Below, in pieces: positions 52,325 through 61,187 of a stretch of DNA of 64,000 nt; position 1 is the first letter of the stretch, and each line of letters opens with the position of its first letter. Location of the stretch: assembly GCF_016595215.1 (NCBI RefSeq), contig NZ_JAENHK010000010.1:1-64000 (forward strand), written 5' to 3'. The stretch comes from Chryseobacterium paridis. GTDB taxonomy: Bacteria; Bacteroidota; Bacteroidia; Flavobacteriales; Weeksellaceae. Below the pieces are notes generated by a model. That model saw nothing but the letters and a program-made list of their open reading frames with translations. It ran no database searches and was not told the origin of the DNA. Both the position numbers and the translations under genes were made by a program.

Positions 52325-55300
52325 ATGAGAAATTTGAAATGCAGTCTTACCGTAGCGGCTATCTTTTTTGCTACAACCATAGACGCGCAGGAGTTAACAA
52401 TGAAAGTGTCTTTTTCTGCTCAGGCAGGCAAGCCTTTGATTGGAACATTAGAAGAATTTGCAGATAAAGCAAGAATGCGTTTGGTGTATTCGAAATCAGA
52501 TATTAAAGATCTTAAAGTGGGCGAGGTAAAATGTGATAACATTCCAGTAACCGACTGTTTGAAGAATATTACAGATAATCTTCCGGTTGCGGTGCGCCAA
52601 AGAGGAGAATTGATCTCAGTAAGATATCAGGGATCTCCCATGTCTGTATCTTCAATACAAAAAAATGGAAAATTGATCGGGAAGGTTGTAGATGAGATAG
52701 GAAATCCGGTTATAGACGCAGAAGTAAACATAGCTGGTAAAGCAACCGTAACGGACAACAATGGAGACTTTACTTTCAGTGTTCCTGCAGGGATTTATAC
52801 ACTAACTGTAAAAGCATCTGGCTACAATTCTTTAAGGGTAGAGAAACTCAAGATAAGTAATGACGAGACAAATACAGTTTCTTTCGCCATGAACCATATC
52901 TCTTCAAATAAAGAAACGAGAATTAAAGAAGTTGTGATTAGAGGATCTCGTAAAGCAGATACACAGGCCGGACTTTTAGCACAGCAAAAGAAAGCGGCAC
53001 AAATGAGCGATGGGATTTCTGCTGAACAGATTTCCAAGACGCCCGATAGTGATGTTGGAGGAACATTAAAAAGAGTAACGGGGATCACAACTATAGATAA
53101 TAAATATGTAGTGGTTCGCTCAATGGGGGAACGATGGAATACTGCGGCAATGGACGGTATCAATTTACCAAGTACAGAGGCTTATAATCAAAATTTTTCA
53201 TTTGATATCATCCCTACAGCAATGGTAGAAAGCGTGGTAGTAAGCAAAACAGCGACGCCAGATATGAATGCCAGTTTTGCCGGAGGATATGTAGAAGTTC
53301 GTACAAAAGATATTCCAAATGAGAATTTTACTACAGTGAATGTGGGTTCTTCTTATAATGATGTAACAACATTTAAAGAATTTCTTTCAAAGAAAAGAGG
53401 GAAATATGATTATTGGGGGTATGACGATGGAACAAGAGATTTTCCAAAAGGTCTGGTAGCTACGGACTGGAATAATCCTTTATTTTTTGAGCAGTCCAGA
53501 CAATTTACCAATGATAATTTTACGAATTATTCTACTAAAGCTAATCTGAATTCTAACATGCAGGTCGCTTTAGGAAGAACCTTCAAATTAAAAAATAATA
53601 ACAAATGGGGTTTTGCAGCTGCAATTACCACAAGGAATGAACAGAACAAACTGGATATTGACCACACAGGAAGAGGAGGATGGATGGACAATGCTACAGT
53701 AATTAATAACTGGCAAGAGCTGGGAGTTGCTCCGGTTCGCTTCTCAAACTTTAAAAATAAAGGAGCTTCTTACACTTATAATTCTACAATCGGAACGATG
53801 TTGAATCTTGGTTTACAGCTTGGGAAAAATAGAATTTCTTTCAGGAACTCTTATACCCATATATATGACCAAACGCTTACAAGAATTACAGGATGGAATG
53901 AATATGTAGGTGGAAATGGAGATGCAACGGACTCCTATAACTATTTCTATTATGGTCTCAATCCAAATAATACAGATCCAAAACTTTTGGATAAACCGAT
54001 TACAGAAACAACTGATTATCCTGTTTATCAGACTTTGTTGCAGAATAAATTGGAGGGTAGTCATAAAATAGGGAATAAGGAGATCAGCTGGTTTGCAGCA
54101 AGAACAGGAGTGACTTCTGATACAAAAGATTATACCCAGTACCGCACCAATTATAATTTCATAGGAAATGAAATTTTGAGTTACAATCAGATTTATAATT
54201 CACAGGACAATTTTGCAAGAGGGTACATTGCCAATAAAGAAACGGATTACAATTATGGAGCTGCATTAAAATGGAGCATGGATGCAGAAAATTTTAAGAA
54301 TGATATTAAAATAGGATATGCAGGAGCCATAAAAAATAATACCAATCAGCAACAAAAGTTTTTCCTGAGAGTAGATGAAAATAGAGATGTTCCCAACAGC
54401 GAAAAAAACAGTTTGATCATGTACGGCTCTCTTGCAGGCTGGTTTGATGGTTCGCATTATAATCCGGGAGGTATTGGATGGCAGACAAAAGCACTATACA
54501 AAAATGATAAATATGAAGGTAAAGTTACCCAACATGCACCATTTATCATGTTTGATAACCGTTGGAACAAGTTAAGACTGGTTTGGGGAGTACGTGCAGA
54601 ATATTTCAAATATGATCTTATCTCCCAGCAACAGGATCCTAATGACCCTAAAAGTGTTATAAAAGCGCCTATTAAGGAAAAAGCATGGCAATGGATGCCT
54701 TCAGCGAATTTCACGTATAGTCCGTTAAACAGTATGAACGTAAGGCTGGCTTATAACAGATCTGTGATCCGTCCTCAGTTTAACGAAAGAACAGGATTGC
54801 CTTATTTTGATCCGATCGCAAACGGTTTGATCTACAATACGGAAATGACATCATCTGTAATTAACAATTATGATTTCAAGTTTGAATGGTTTCCTGGATT
54901 AGGAGAGATTATTTCCGCGGGATTGTATTATAAAAATATTGACCGTCCTATAGAAAGAGAAGGGTATATCTCTGCAGAAGGGAACCTGTTTCTTTATAAT
55001 GGGAATTCTAAAAATGCCAAATTAAAAGGATTTGAAGTAGAAGTCAGAAAAAGTCTCGGGTTCATAAAAGAAGACACTTTCCTTAAAAATCTTTTTGTAA
55101 GCGGAAATTTCACATACAATGATACGAAGGTAGTTGCTTTTAAAGACAGATATAAAACTGAAGATACGGATGCAACATATGAAGTAGATCGCCCATTATA
55201 CGGACAGACTCCATATGCCTACAACCTGGGTTTATTATACAACGGAGATCGTTTAGGGTTGAGCTTTTTATACAATGCAAAGGGTGATCAGTATGTTACT

Positions 55301-55621
55301 GTAGGGTATGCCTACATTGGAGAGGAAATACAACGTCCTTATGCAGTAGCTGATGCACAGATTTCCTATAAGCTTTTAAAGGATAAAAACCTGGAATTCA
55401 AATTCAATGTCAGAAACCTTTTCAATAGGGTAAGAGAATATTATAACAATTTCAATTCATACTCTGTGTCGAAAGGAGGCGGAAGCTCTTTTGACACACA
55501 AAGGGAATCTTTAGGACTTTTACCCGGAGCTACAGACAAGTATGATAAAGATATTGATAGAATATTGTTCAGAGCCTATAATGGAAGAACATTTGGCTTA
55601 TCAGTAAGCTATAGCTTTTAG
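52325..55621 (+). CDS. TonB-dependent receptor with STN signalling domain (FecA type)
   Basis: I prefer ATG 52325 because it opens a regular signal peptide (MRNLKCSLTVAAIFF, cleavage after TTIDAQ); ATG 52268, 52277 and 52289 are in-frame alternatives. The 1098-residue protein has an STN domain (LIGTLEEFADKARMRLVYSK, DCLKNITDNLPVAVRQRG) that signals to FecR, a carboxypeptidase-like domain (LIGKVVDEIGNPVIDAEVNI), a plug (TAMVESVVVSKTATPDMNAS, FAGGYVEVRTKDIP) and a barrel ending FGLSVSYSF. The plug sequence TPDMNASFAGGYVEVRTKD belongs to the group whose substrates are often not siderophores. It anchors the sigma/anti-sigma circuit and heads a run of exported-protein genes. Confidence 0.93.
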   Translation: MRNLKCSLTVAAIFFATTIDAQELTMKVSFSAQAGKPLIGTLEEFADKARMRLVYSKSDIKDLKVGEVKCDNIPVTDCLKNITDNLPVAVRQRGELISVRYQGSPMSVSSIQKNGKLIGKVVDEIGNPVIDAEVNIAGKATVTDNNGDFTFSVPAGIYTLTVKASGYNSLRVEKLKISNDETNTVSFAMNHISSNKETRIKEVVIRGSRKADTQAGLLAQQKKAAQMSDGISAEQISKTPDSDVGGTLKRVTGITTIDNKYVVVRSMGERWNTAAMDGINLPSTEAYNQNFSFDIIPTAMVESVVVSKTATPDMNASFAGGYVEVRTKDIPNENFTTVNVGSSYNDVTTFKEFLSKKRGKYDYWGYDDGTRDFPKGLVATDWNNPLFFEQSRQFTNDNFTNYSTKANLNSNMQVALGRTFKLKNNNKWGFAAAITTRNEQNKLDIDHTGRGGWMDNATVINNWQELGVAPVRFSNFKNKGASYTYNSTIGTMLNLGLQLGKNRISFRNSYTHIYDQTLTRITGWNEYVGGNGDATDSYNYFYYGLNPNNTDPKLLDKPITETTDYPVYQTLLQNKLEGSHKIGNKEISWFAARTGVTSDTKDYTQYRTNYNFIGNEILSYNQIYNSQDNFARGYIANKETDYNYGAALKWSMDAENFKNDIKIGYAGAIKNNTNQQQKFFLRVDENRDVPNSEKNSLIMYGSLAGWFDGSHYNPGGIGWQTKALYKNDKYEGKVTQHAPFIMFDNRWNKLRLVWGVRAEYFKYDLISQQQDPNDPKSVIKAPIKEKAWQWMPSANFTYSPLNSMNVRLAYNRSVIRPQFNERTGLPYFDPIANGLIYNTEMTSSVINNYDFKFEWFPGLGEIISAGLYYKNIDRPIEREGYISAEGNLFLYNGNSKNAKLKGFEVEVRKSLGFIKEDTFLKNLFVSGNFTYNDTKVVAFKDRYKTEDTDATYEVDRPLYGQTPYAYNLGLLYNGDRLGLSFLYNAKGDQYVTVGYAYIGEEIQRPYAVADAQISYKLLKDKNLEFKFNVRNLFNRVREYYNNFNSYSVSKGGGSSFDTQRESLGLLPGATDKYDKDIDRILFRAYNGRTFGLSVSYSF

Positions 55622-55959
55622 ATAAGAAAAAATAATGAAAAATTTAGCTTTTGGCAAAAGCATGATATAAGATCTTATAGATGATAAATGTTACAGGTTC
55701 CGTATCCTGATATCTGAGCTAATAAAACTGATGATGCGCACTTCAGTAAACATTCAGATGAAAATGGGACATTACTGTACCCCCGGACAGTAATGAAATC
55801 TAAGGGGAGCTCTGCATACCTGCACCTCAGTTATGTAAGGTTCTAAAAACAATGTGTAACCAAATCGCGGAGATATATAAAGGTGAGTATCCCGCAAAAC
55901 AGGAATCCTCCGGACCAAAAAAAATAATAACCGGATCCATATTTCTAAATTTTACAACA
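55622..55959. other. Gene-free leader before the beta-helix lipoprotein
   Basis: A stem-loop at 55770-55795, CATTACTGT with ACAGTAATG (9 bp, perfect) around ACCCCCGG, has no T run and may be regulatory. The lipoprotein frame is open upstream to 55852, but that part has no conserved features. The remainder shows no gene and no clear -7/-33 pair. Confidence 0.55.
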
Positions 55960-57276
55960 ATGAGAAAATTAACTTTAATCGCTGTAACAGCTTTATCTTT
56001 AACAGCTTGTCGTGAGAATGATTCTATGTCAGATTCTTCTAAATTTGAAATGCAATCTGCTTCTGCAGAGTATATAACAGCTTCTGCGCTTCCTGTTACT
56101 ACTGTAAGTGGTGCAATTACTACTAATACTACTTGGAGTGGTGTTGTTGAAATCGATGGAATTGTAACTGTTAAAGACGGAGCTACTTTGACTATCCAGC
56201 CAGGTACTTTCATCAAAGCAAAACCTAACACTACAAATACACCAACAGGAGTTTTGGTTATTGCTAAAACTGGTAAGATAAACGCTACAGGAACTGCTTC
56301 TCAGCCTATTATCTTTACAAGTTATAACCTTTTAGATGGAAAAGAGGCTACTAAAGCGACTCCAGGAGATTTCGGTGGAGTTATTATGTTAGGGGATGCT
56401 CCTACTAATAAGCCAACAACTACTGTTATCGAAGGATTATCAGGTGCTGATTTTCAATATGGTGGAACAAACGCAGCTCATAACGGAGGAACTCTTAAAT
56501 ATGTTCGTATTGAATTTGGAGGATATGACCTTTTAGCTCCTAACTCAGGAAATGAAATCAACGGATTAACTTGTGGAGGTGTTGGTAGTGGTACTACATT
56601 AGATCACATCCAGGTATCTTATGGTAAAGATGATTCATTTGAATTCTTCGGAGGTACTGTAAATGCATCAAACCTTGTATCTTTTGCTCCGGATGATGAT
56701 AATTTCGATTTCGATTTCGGATATTCTGGAACTATTACTTGTGCATTAGCATTAGCTGATTACAATTCAACACACAGCCAAAGTGGTGGTGTTTCTGATA
56801 CTAACGGTATCGAGTTGGATAATGACGGAACTGGTTCTTCAGCTTCTCCATTCACACACCCAACTGTTAAAAATCTTACTATCGTAGGTGCTAAGAGCCC
56901 TTTAAATGGTGCATTATATGAAAATGGTATCCACGTAAGAAGAAATGGTAAATTAACTTTAGATAACGTTGCTGTAACAGGTTACCCAGTGGGTGTATTG
57001 TTAGAAACAGTAGGTGGAGCAGCTGTAAATCTTTCAGATCTTAACTTTACTTCTGTACAGGCACATGGATTTACATTTGCTACAGCTTCTAAAGTAGGTT
57101 CTACTACTGCAGCTCTTACAATCCCTGGAGTTACTACTTCTACAACTAACCCTGCTAACGTTTGGGGAATGACTCAGCCATTCTTTAACGAAGCTCCGGC
57201 ATGGAATGTTACTCCAAGAAATTGTGGTGATTTCAAAGGAACATGGACAAAATATAATTTTTCAATTGTACAATAA
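55960..57276 (+). CDS. Exported lipoprotein with right-handed beta-helix-like repeats, function unknown
   Basis: I start at ATG 55960, which gives a lipoprotein signal (LIAVTALSLTAC, Cys17) and 438 residues. The body consists of short Gly/Asn/Thr-rich strands (VEIDGIVTVKDGATLTIQPG, GVLVIAKTGKINATGTASQP, LKYVRIEFGGYDLLAP, LDHIQVSYGKDDSFEFFGG), which suggests a parallel beta-helix, with the acidic motif FAPDDDNFDFDFGYSG, perhaps calcium-binding. Codons are unusually uniform (Ala GCT, Thr ACT, Gly GGT/GGA), as in very highly expressed genes. It lies between the STN receptor and a T9SS protein, so it is a candidate abundant surface partner of that receptor. I know no function for this family. Confidence 0.82.
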   Translation: MRKLTLIAVTALSLTACRENDSMSDSSKFEMQSASAEYITASALPVTTVSGAITTNTTWSGVVEIDGIVTVKDGATLTIQPGTFIKAKPNTTNTPTGVLVIAKTGKINATGTASQPIIFTSYNLLDGKEATKATPGDFGGVIMLGDAPTNKPTTTVIEGLSGADFQYGGTNAAHNGGTLKYVRIEFGGYDLLAPNSGNEINGLTCGGVGSGTTLDHIQVSYGKDDSFEFFGGTVNASNLVSFAPDDDNFDFDFGYSGTITCALALADYNSTHSQSGGVSDTNGIELDNDGTGSSASPFTHPTVKNLTIVGAKSPLNGALYENGIHVRRNGKLTLDNVAVTGYPVGVLLETVGGAAVNLSDLNFTSVQAHGFTFATASKVGSTTAALTIPGVTTSTTNPANVWGMTQPFFNEAPAWNVTPRNCGDFKGTWTKYNFSIVQ

Positions 57277-57285
57277 TTGATCAAC

Positions 57286-57317
57286 ATGGGGTGGCACAAC
57301 CTGCCATCCCATTTTTA
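57286..57317 (+). terminator. Hairpin after beta-helix lipoprotein gene
   Basis: ATGGGGTGGCA (57286-57296) pairs with TGCCATCCCAT (57302-57312), one G-T pair, then TTTTTATTTT. It may attenuate rather than fully end transcription, giving high expression of the lipoprotein over the downstream genes. Confidence 0.75.
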
Positions 57318-57340
57318 TTTTATTCTTTAAAATTTGTGAT

Positions 57341-58261
57341 ATGAAAAAAATAATTTTATTATCTGTTTTAGTTTTATCAAAATTAGTGTCTGCACAATAT
57401 CCGGTTTGGACCAATTCTTTTAATTCTACAAGTGATATGCAAGGATGGTCTTTCCATGATCTGAACGGAAATGGAAACGGGTGGATACAAGGCCCGAATA
57501 TTTATTTTAATGGTACTTCATTGGCGTACGGTCCATCAGGTTCTCTTCGTTATTCAATAAGCAATGTTCCTTCAGGATTTGTACCGGGATTTGCTACGGA
57601 AGATGACTGGGCTATTTCTCCTGCTATTGACCTTACTGCTTCAGGAGGAACTATTACACTGGCAGCTTATATCGGTAGACAGCAAACTTCGCATACGGTA
57701 GTGAGCAGATATTTATATATTTATGAGAGTACTGCTCAAAAACCAGTACCTGAGTTATCAGACTTCCAAGCATTGGCAGTAGATGCTAATGGTAACCAAC
57801 TTGGAAGCCCTTATTTTATAAGTGCAGGAGGTAGCAATCCTTTTCCTGCTGATTTAAATCAGTATGTAGAAAGTCTTGTTGATCTTTCCGCTTTTGCAGG
57901 GAAAAAGATCTACATCGGATTGTGGTCAAACAGATTAACAGATGATGATACCAATGTACAGAATATCAATATCAACGAAATGGCGATCTTTACGTCGGTT
58001 CTAAATACACAGGATGTAAAAAAAGTAAAAAATTCTACTTCAATTATGCAAAATCCTGTTGCAGCATCTCTTATGCTAAAACTTAATCCAGGATTAAAGG
58101 AAAATGCTGTTACAGTTACTATATTTAACATGGCAGGACAATCAGTTCTTACATCTCAATACAAAAGAGAGATCAATGTTGCAGGGCTATCTTCAGGAAA
58201 TTATATGGCTGTAGTATCAGACGGAATACTGTCTGAAAAAGTGAAGTTTATCAAAAAATAA
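57341..58261 (+). CDS. T9SS-secreted protein with choice-of-anchor-J-like domain
   Basis: Protein of 306 residues with signal peptide (ILLSVLVLSKLVSAQ). The segment from about 22 to 215 (WTNSFNSTSDMQGWSFHDLN, ATEDDWAISPAIDLTASGGT, IGLWSNRLTDDDTNVQNINI) is the jelly-roll adhesive type called choice-of-anchor J. The C-terminal 75 residues are a T9SS type A sorting domain (TVTIFNMAGQSVLTSQYKRE, LSSGNYMAVVSDGILSEKVKF in part, ending KFIKK). It should be exported to the cell surface or medium. It follows the beta-helix lipoprotein and may bind a shared ligand (inference). Confidence 0.85.
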   Translation: MKKIILLSVLVLSKLVSAQYPVWTNSFNSTSDMQGWSFHDLNGNGNGWIQGPNIYFNGTSLAYGPSGSLRYSISNVPSGFVPGFATEDDWAISPAIDLTASGGTITLAAYIGRQQTSHTVVSRYLYIYESTAQKPVPELSDFQALAVDANGNQLGSPYFISAGGSNPFPADLNQYVESLVDLSAFAGKKIYIGLWSNRLTDDDTNVQNININEMAIFTSVLNTQDVKKVKNSTSIMQNPVAASLMLKLNPGLKENAVTVTIFNMAGQSVLTSQYKREINVAGLSSGNYMAVVSDGILSEKVKFIKK

Positions 58262-58382
58262 TTTTTTAAATGCAGGAAGTGCTTCCCCTTATTTCAATTT
58301 TTTATAGATGTAAAAAAACAACCATGTCAGAACTATCATTATAGGATTTATGTCACAACCTGCTTTATATACAATTTAAAAG

Positions 58383-58411
58383 TATTGCCCTCAGTCTGGC
58401 TTGGGGCAATA
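58383..58411 (+). terminator. Hairpin after T9SS protein gene
   Basis: TATTGCCC (58383-58390) pairs with GGGCAATA (58404-58411) around a 13-base loop, followed by a T-rich stretch. A weak terminator or attenuator ahead of the next lipoprotein. Confidence 0.5.
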
Positions 58412-58447
58412 TTTCTAAATTGAATTTTTATAATTAATATCATTACA

Positions 58448-59185
58448 ATGAAAAAAATAATCGCCCTTTTTATTCTTACAGGTTTGCTATCATGTACCGA
58501 TGAGGTAATGCAGCCTTATGATAAATCGCAGAGACCTGCGGAAATTAATATCAAGGGATATTCAAAACCGGATGTACTGCAATTAAGGCTTAACGGTAAA
58601 CCGATAAGTATCAACGGAAGTACATCTTATACCAATACTATAGAAACCAAGCTAAGTTTTGTCGTTGATGAAGGAGAAACGGATCAGATTGAAATCTTCA
58701 ATAATGAAAACGGAAAACGAATAGCCAATTATACAATCAACTTTAATAATACAGATCACTATAAGAATTTAAATTTCTTCAACCTGCCAGGAATTTATCT
58801 GCAGACTTATGTCGTAAAGCCTCAGGTTAACCTGGGAAAAGTAGGTTTTGAAATGATCTTTCCTAATTTGGGAGAATTTTCACATTCGCCTTTACAAGGA
58901 GTAAAAGGAGTATTGAAAAAAGAGAATGGAGATGTACTGGCTGAATTTGACAATATTGAAAAAAATAACTTTTCGCCATTAAATGTATATAGCTTTTTCA
59001 GTGTTACAGCACCGGTTTATTTAGAGTTGTATAAACCTGGAACTACTGATCCCTATTTTGGATCACAACTCATTAAAGTAAAAATAAAACAGGATATCGG
59101 AGCCAACCTGATTGTTCTGCAAGAGAAGCAGGAAAATGGCAATGTAGTGGTGGCTGGTGATATTGATATTGTAGACTATTTATAA
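58448..59185 (+). CDS. Lipoprotein of unknown function
   Basis: Protein of 245 residues with lipobox TGLLSC (Cys16). I recognise no family. It looks all-beta: an opening strand-rich region (AEINIKGYSKPDVLQLRLNG), a central VVDEGETDQIEIFNNENGKR, and later VYSFFSVTAPVYLELYKPGT. No catalytic motif or sorting tail was found. It starts after a hairpin and is followed 19 bp later by the S41 peptidase gene, so the two are probably cotranscribed and may work together at the cell surface. Confidence 0.78.
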   Translation: MKKIIALFILTGLLSCTDEVMQPYDKSQRPAEINIKGYSKPDVLQLRLNGKPISINGSTSYTNTIETKLSFVVDEGETDQIEIFNNENGKRIANYTINFNNTDHYKNLNFFNLPGIYLQTYVVKPQVNLGKVGFEMIFPNLGEFSHSPLQGVKGVLKKENGDVLAEFDNIEKNNFSPLNVYSFFSVTAPVYLELYKPGTTDPYFGSQLIKVKIKQDIGANLIVLQEKQENGNVVVAGDIDIVDYL

Positions 59186-59204
59186 AAATCTTTGAGGTCA
59201 TACC

Positions 59205-60560
59205 ATGAATAAATTTTTAAAGTTTTGTATACTGACAGTATTGTTTTTGAGTTCAATAGTTGTCAACTCCTGTAAATCTGAAGACGAGGCGATTCCTGAC
59301 TTTCCTGAGGGAAGTGTAGAGTCCATTAATGTCTGGGTGCAGGACAATATGAAACGATATTATTACTGGGAAGATCAGATGCCTTCAAAACCAGATTATC
59401 ATCTTCCGGTAAAGAAATTTTTCGCCAGTCTTTTATCACAAAATGATCGTTTCTCGAGTATTGTAAATACAGAAGATTCTTCAACCTATTTACGTACAGT
59501 CAGAAATATGTACGGTTTTGATTATGCTGTAATTCAACTTGCCAATGGACAAATAACAGCAGTGATAAAATTGGTATTGCAGGATTCCCCTGCTCAAAAT
59601 GCTGGTTTGCGACGTGGAATGATCATGAAAAAGATCAATGGAAGTCTGATCAATGCTTCCAATGCAGAAAGCCTGCTTAACTCTATTCCGGATAATACAA
59701 CCCTTGATCTGACAGTTGGAGATTGGGAAGCAGGAAATATCATCAATGAACAGGAAATCAGAGTTTATTATGGTTTTTCCCTTGATCAGCCCATCTTATC
59801 TAAGATTTTTGACCAAAATGGAAAAAAAACCGGATATTTATACATCTATGATTTTCCGGATGGATTGTCCCAGAGCCTTAATCAGAAATTTGCACAATTC
59901 AAGGCTAACGGAGTAAAAGATCTTGTCATAGATCTTAGATATAACTATGGCGGATCAGTGGCTTCTGCAGCAGCATTATGTTCAATGATCCCTTCAGGGA
60001 TAACTGCTAATTCTCCTTTTATAACCTATAAAGGAAATAAAAATGGAGGTGAAGTTAAAAAAACGTTTTCGGAGCAGATTGCCTACGATGCTACGGCTCT
60101 CAGTTTCTCAGCACTTCACGCGAATACATTGGAATTAAACAGGGTATTTATTCTCACTTCCAGAAATACAGCATCAGCATCCGAAATAGTGATCAATAAT
60201 CTTAAACCTTACATACAGGTAATACAGGTAGGAGATACAACGCTGGGGAAAGATATGGCAGGATTTGCAATATCAGATGACCGTAAGCCAAAGAAGATTT
60301 CCTGGCAGCTGCATCCAGTTATTTATAAAGTATACAATGCCAATGGGCAAGGAGAATACAGCAATGGTATTTCACCTCAGATTCCGATGAACGAATACAT
60401 ATCACTTCCTTTGGCTCAGTTGGGAGAGGCCAATGAGAGCCTGCTTCAGGCAGTATTGAATAAAATTTATTCAAAATCTGCTCATCAGGAAAACTCAAAT
60501 AATAACGTGAAAATTCTTACAGAAAGTGAAAGACCTTTTTTAATACCAAGGCTTAAATAG
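59205..60560 (+). CDS. S41 family (C-terminal-processing type) peptidase lipoprotein
   Basis: Lipoprotein of 451 residues (lipobox SIVVNSC, Cys23). It has an N-terminal helical part (WVQDNMKRYYYWEDQMP), a PDZ-like domain (AVIKLVLQDSPAQNAGLRRG) and an S41 core: LVIDLRYNYGGSVASAAALC, the nucleophile region LTSRNTASASEIVINNL with the expected Ser, and the general-base Lys in GDTTLGKDMAGF. These peptidases cut at or near protein C-termini or in unfolded chains. Ending the FecR/receptor locus, it could process receptor ligands or the secreted proteins encoded beside it (inference). Confidence 0.9.
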   Translation: MNKFLKFCILTVLFLSSIVVNSCKSEDEAIPDFPEGSVESINVWVQDNMKRYYYWEDQMPSKPDYHLPVKKFFASLLSQNDRFSSIVNTEDSSTYLRTVRNMYGFDYAVIQLANGQITAVIKLVLQDSPAQNAGLRRGMIMKKINGSLINASNAESLLNSIPDNTTLDLTVGDWEAGNIINEQEIRVYYGFSLDQPILSKIFDQNGKKTGYLYIYDFPDGLSQSLNQKFAQFKANGVKDLVIDLRYNYGGSVASAAALCSMIPSGITANSPFITYKGNKNGGEVKKTFSEQIAYDATALSFSALHANTLELNRVFILTSRNTASASEIVINNLKPYIQVIQVGDTTLGKDMAGFAISDDRKPKKISWQLHPVIYKVYNANGQGEYSNGISPQIPMNEYISLPLAQLGEANESLLQAVLNKIYSKSAHQENSNNNVKILTESERPFLIPRLK

Positions 60561-60630
60561 TGATATTATTTAAGTAAAAAAAGAAAAGAACAACCAAATT
60601 ATACTATATTTTTTTAAAATTGAATTCACC

Positions 60631-60906
60631 ATGCAGGGAATAGAACCAAAAATACATCAGGAAGTGATCAAAAGAATGAATGATCTAGAACAGTTATTAA
60701 AACAAACCCCCGAACCGGATAGAACACATACTGATGAGATCTTTATGATGAATACAGAGCTATCAGCACTGTATGATGAGTATCTCAGCATAAAAAAAAG
60801 ACTTGAAACCTGTATCAAGCTCTATAGAGTAAGACATGTTGAGATCAGGAAACAACTGACACAGAATATCAGAAAATTGAGACGTGAAACGATCAACCAT
60901 AAATAG
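60631..60906 (+). CDS. Small helical cytoplasmic protein, unknown
   Basis: Protein of 91 residues with high predicted helix content and heptad-like hydrophobic spacing (VIKRMNDLEQLLKQ, LSALYDEYLSIKKRLE, IRKQLTQNIRKLRRE), suggesting a coiled coil. No signal peptide or known domain. It lies between the S41 peptidase and a kinase, with a terminator downstream, so it may be monocistronic. The coding call rests on length, codon quality and a plausible ATG; function is unknown. Confidence 0.6.
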   Translation: MQGIEPKIHQEVIKRMNDLEQLLKQTPEPDRTHTDEIFMMNTELSALYDEYLSIKKRLETCIKLYRVRHVEIRKQLTQNIRKLRRETINHK

Positions 60907-61040
60907 GCAATTTCCAGCTTGTTAATTATTGTTTTTATCGAAAAGAAGCAAATCAAGAACTTTTTGTGGTCAGGAAGTGAAAATCAATTGGAAAAAATTC
61001 ATGTAAATACAATGTAAGGCATATAATTTCAATCTCATAG

Positions 61041-61072
61041 ATACTAAAAATGATGTTTTTAGTATTTTTTTT
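61041..61072 (+). terminator. Terminator after the small helical protein gene
   Basis: Perfect 10-bp stem ATACTAAAAA (61041-61050) with TTTTTAGTAT (61056-61065), then a T run to 61072. Confidence 0.85.
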
Positions 61073-61187
61073 GTTGAATTCCAGATTAACATAACATTAT
61101 TAAGAAAATAAAAGCATTTTCTGATATTTTGTAAGTAATTTTGAAAGCTTAAATAAGTATGAACTTTTACTAGATTATTTGCGCTTT

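Noticed and set aside
55827..56231. 134-residue minus-strand ORF
   Set aside because: Antisense to the codon-biased lipoprotein; its Val/Thr/Ser repetitiveness mirrors that gene's codons.
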